Assembly: GCF_009846525.1 (NCBI RefSeq)
Contig: NZ_CP024621.1
Coordinates: 1,550,001-1,614,000 of the forward strand
Origin: Halomonas meridiana
GTDB lineage: Bacteria; Pseudomonadota; Gammaproteobacteria; Pseudomonadales; Halomonadaceae
Direction: 5' to 3'
Length of the DNA stretch: 64,000 nucleotides
Positions within the stretch are counted from its first letter, which is position 1; every line of letters starts with the position of its first letter. Under the pieces are notes generated by a model, which worked only from the letters and a program-made list of their open reading frames with translations, ran no database searches and was not told the origin of the DNA. A program made the translations under genes and the position numbers. Shown here piece after piece: positions 62,413 through 64,000 of the stretch.

Positions 62413-64000
62413 TCACGCCGCCGCTACTTTTTGATTGAGGGTCGTCAACAGCGCTTCGATCTTTTCGAAACGCTGTTCGACCGATTCCATTGGAAATTCA
62501 AATCGTAAGGTGTCGGAACCATCCAAGCGGTAGTGCTGGGGGGATTTCTGGATCAGAGTGACCAGCGTCAGCGGGTCTACTTGGGTACTGCTATTGAAGA
62601 TCACTCGGCCACGCTGCTCGCCCGCCTCGATACGAGCGACGCCAAGCTGTTCAGCCCGGTGGCGTAGCTTGGTTTGACGTATCAAGTTCTTCAACGGCTG
62701 AGGCAGCAAGCCGAAGCGGTCGATCAGCTCCACCTGAAGCTCTTTCAGCTCGGCATCGGACTGGGTGTTGGCAATGCGCTTGTACATGACCAGGCGCTGC
62801 TGCACGTCGTGCAAGTAATCATCGGGGATCAGGGCGGGCAAATTCAGGCTAATCTCGACGCCGGTATTGAAGGGGGCGTCGATGTTGGGCGTTTTGCCTG
62901 CGCGTATCGCTTTCACCGCGCGGTCCAGCATCTCCATATAAAGGGTGTAGCCGATGGTTTCCATCTGGCCACTCTGCTCATCGCCCAACAGCTCCCCTGC
63001 GCCGCGAATCTCCATGTCGTGGCTCGCCAGGGTGAAGCCTGCGCCGAGATCGTCGGAGGCGCTGATGGCTTCCAGGCGTTTGACCGCGTCCCGGGTCATG
63101 GCTTTAGGCGGCGGAGTCAGCAAGTAAGCGTAAGCCTGATGGTGGCTGCGCCCCACACGGCCGCGCAGCTGGTGTAGCTGCGCCAAACCAAATTTATCCG
63201 CCCGTTCGATCAAAATGGTATTGGCGCTGGGAACGTCGATGCCCGTTTCGATGATGGTCGAGCACACCAGCACGTTGAAGCGGCGGTGGTAAAAATCGGA
63301 CATCACGCGCTCCAGGCTGCGCTCCGGTAGCTGGCCGTGGGCGACGGCGACACGGGCTTCCGGCACCAGCTCGCGAATCTGTTCGGCGGCGTTTTCGATG
63401 GTTTTGACTTCGTTGTGCAAAAAGTACACCTGACCGCCACGCAGAATTTCCCGCAGCAGTGCCTCTTTGATGACGCTGCTGTCCCGCTGCTGTACGAAGG
63501 TTTTGACCGATAGGCGCCGAGCCGGTGGGGTGGCGATGATGGAAAGATCGCGGATGCCGCTCATGGCCATGTTGAGCGTGCGCGGAATCGGCGTGGCCGT
63601 CAGCGTGAGAATGTCGATTTCCGCGCGCAGAGTTTTGAGCTTCTCTTTCTGGGCAACGCCGAAACGGTGCTCTTCGTCGATAATCAGCAGGCCCATTTTG
63701 GGCAGCTCGACGCTTTTCGACAGCAGCTTGTGGGTGCCGATGACGATGTCGGTCTGGCCGCTTTTGATGCCGTCTAGAGTCTGCGTCATCTCCTTGCCGC
63801 CGGTGAAGCGCGAGATCAGGCTAATATTGACGGCGGTATCGGCGAAGCGATCACGGAAGTTCTCGAAGTGTTGCCGCGCCAACAGGGTCGTCGGTACGAG
63901 CACCACGACCTGCCGACCCGATTGAACGGCGAGGAAGGCCGCGCGCATGGCCACTTCGGTTTTGCCAAACCCCACATCGCCGCACACGACGCGATCCATC
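62413..64000 (-). CDS. mfd: Transcription-repair coupling factor, C-terminal part (5' end outside window)
   Basis: The visible 528 residues are the RecG-like translocase and C-terminal domain of Mfd, which removes stalled RNA polymerase and recruits UvrA. Walker A is GDVGFGKTEVA, Walker B is LLIIDEEHRFG, and ATPIPRTLNMAMSGIRDLS, the TRG-like GRVGRSHHQAYAYLL and the C-terminal domain are intact. The frame continues past the window edge, so the Met at 63999 is internal. Confidence 0.95.
   Translation of the reverse strand, partial: MDRVVCGDVGFGKTEVAMRAAFLAVQSGRQVVVLVPTTLLARQHFENFRDRFADTAVNISLISRFTGGKEMTQTLDGIKSGQTDIVIGTHKLLSKSVELPKMGLLIIDEEHRFGVAQKEKLKTLRAEIDILTLTATPIPRTLNMAMSGIRDLSIIATPPARRLSVKTFVQQRDSSVIKEALLREILRGGQVYFLHNEVKTIENAAEQIRELVPEARVAVAHGQLPERSLERVMSDFYHRRFNVLVCSTIIETGIDVPSANTILIERADKFGLAQLHQLRGRVGRSHHQAYAYLLTPPPKAMTRDAVKRLEAISASDDLGAGFTLASHDMEIRGAGELLGDEQSGQMETIGYTLYMEMLDRAVKAIRAGKTPNIDAPFNTGVEISLNLPALIPDDYLHDVQQRLVMYKRIANTQSDAELKELQVELIDRFGLLPQPLKNLIRQTKLRHRAEQLGVARIEAGEQRGRVIFNSSTQVDPLTLVTLIQKSPQHYRLDGSDTLRFEFPMESVEQRFEKIEALLTTLNQKVAAA

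Noticed and set aside
1-64000. CRISPR arrays, transposases, integrases, phage genes, toxin-antitoxin pairs and tRNA genes
   Set aside because: I looked on both strands and saw no regularly spaced repeats, terminal inverted repeats with a transposase, integrase motifs or cloverleaf sequences.

Overview
The window is a contiguous stretch of a moderately GC-rich, densely packed gammaproteobacterial chromosome. It looks most like Halomonadaceae (Halomonas or Vreelandella type). The reasons are the OprI-like major lipoprotein, the rsfS-rlmH-mrdA-rodA-mltB-rlpA-dacA-ybeD-lipB-lipA block, the large alpha/beta-hydrolase protein of DUF3141 type, several tripartite and ABC uptake systems, and a sigma-54-linked diol/acetoin locus. 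This assignment is inference from gene content and was not confirmed by any search. I see no rRNA, tRNA, insertion sequence, prophage or CRISPR array.

Region by region: 1-6.5 kb holds the 3' end of cobQ (cobalamin synthesis) and a LysR gene divergent from a 4-oxalomesaconate tautomerase-like gene, a periplasmic solute-binding protein and a TctA-TctB fusion, which together look like an organic-acid uptake and catabolism operon. 6.5-8.3 kb holds ridA, a GNAT-like orphan and a cytochrome b561. 8.4-10.4 kb is a MoxR ATPase/VWA protein pair. 10.5-16.5 kb is an AcoR-like sigma-54 activator facing a well-formed -24/-12 promoter, then a flavin monooxygenase gene broken by a perfect 7-bp tandem duplication, a 2,3-butanediol dehydrogenase and an SDR. 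16.7-23.7 kb is a four-gene overlapping signalling operon: a soluble GAF kinase, a membrane hybrid kinase with two receivers, a single-domain receiver, and an Hpt-REC-REC-GGDEF diguanylate cyclase. 23.7-24.8 kb has an unassigned gap with a possible sigma-54 transcript and an OmpW-like porin.

24.8-32.9 kb is a peptide-use island (pepQ, a HypT-like LysR, dppFDCBA). 33.1-36.9 kb has an orphan secreted protein, an anchored glutaredoxin, mpl, ubiX and a LysE/RhtB exporter. 37.0-40.2 kb has a DedA-PAP2 fusion and two overlapping membrane proteins with decayed GGDEF domains. 40.3-51.9 kb is the conserved housekeeping block: proA-nadD, rsfS-rlmH, the elongasome and peptidoglycan genes, and lipoate synthesis. 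52.1-55.8 kb has a CbbR-like LysR divergent from the DUF3141-type protein, which carries a PHA-synthase-like cysteine box. 56.1-64 kb has topA, two small helical proteins, two L,D-transpeptidases flanking the major lipoprotein gene, and the 3' part of mfd.

The most interesting signals are: (1) the frameshift by tandem duplication in the sigma-54-controlled monooxygenase; (2) the compact phosphorelay-to-c-di-GMP operon with duplicated kinase cores; (3) the orphan UUCG terminator with a candidate -24/-12 element upstream, a possible small RNA; (4) an intrinsic terminator lodged between a promoter-like sequence and an L,D-transpeptidase start, a possible attenuator; (5) the pair of degenerate GGDEF membrane proteins; and (6) the DUF3141 protein. 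No clearly new multi-gene defence or mobile system was found.
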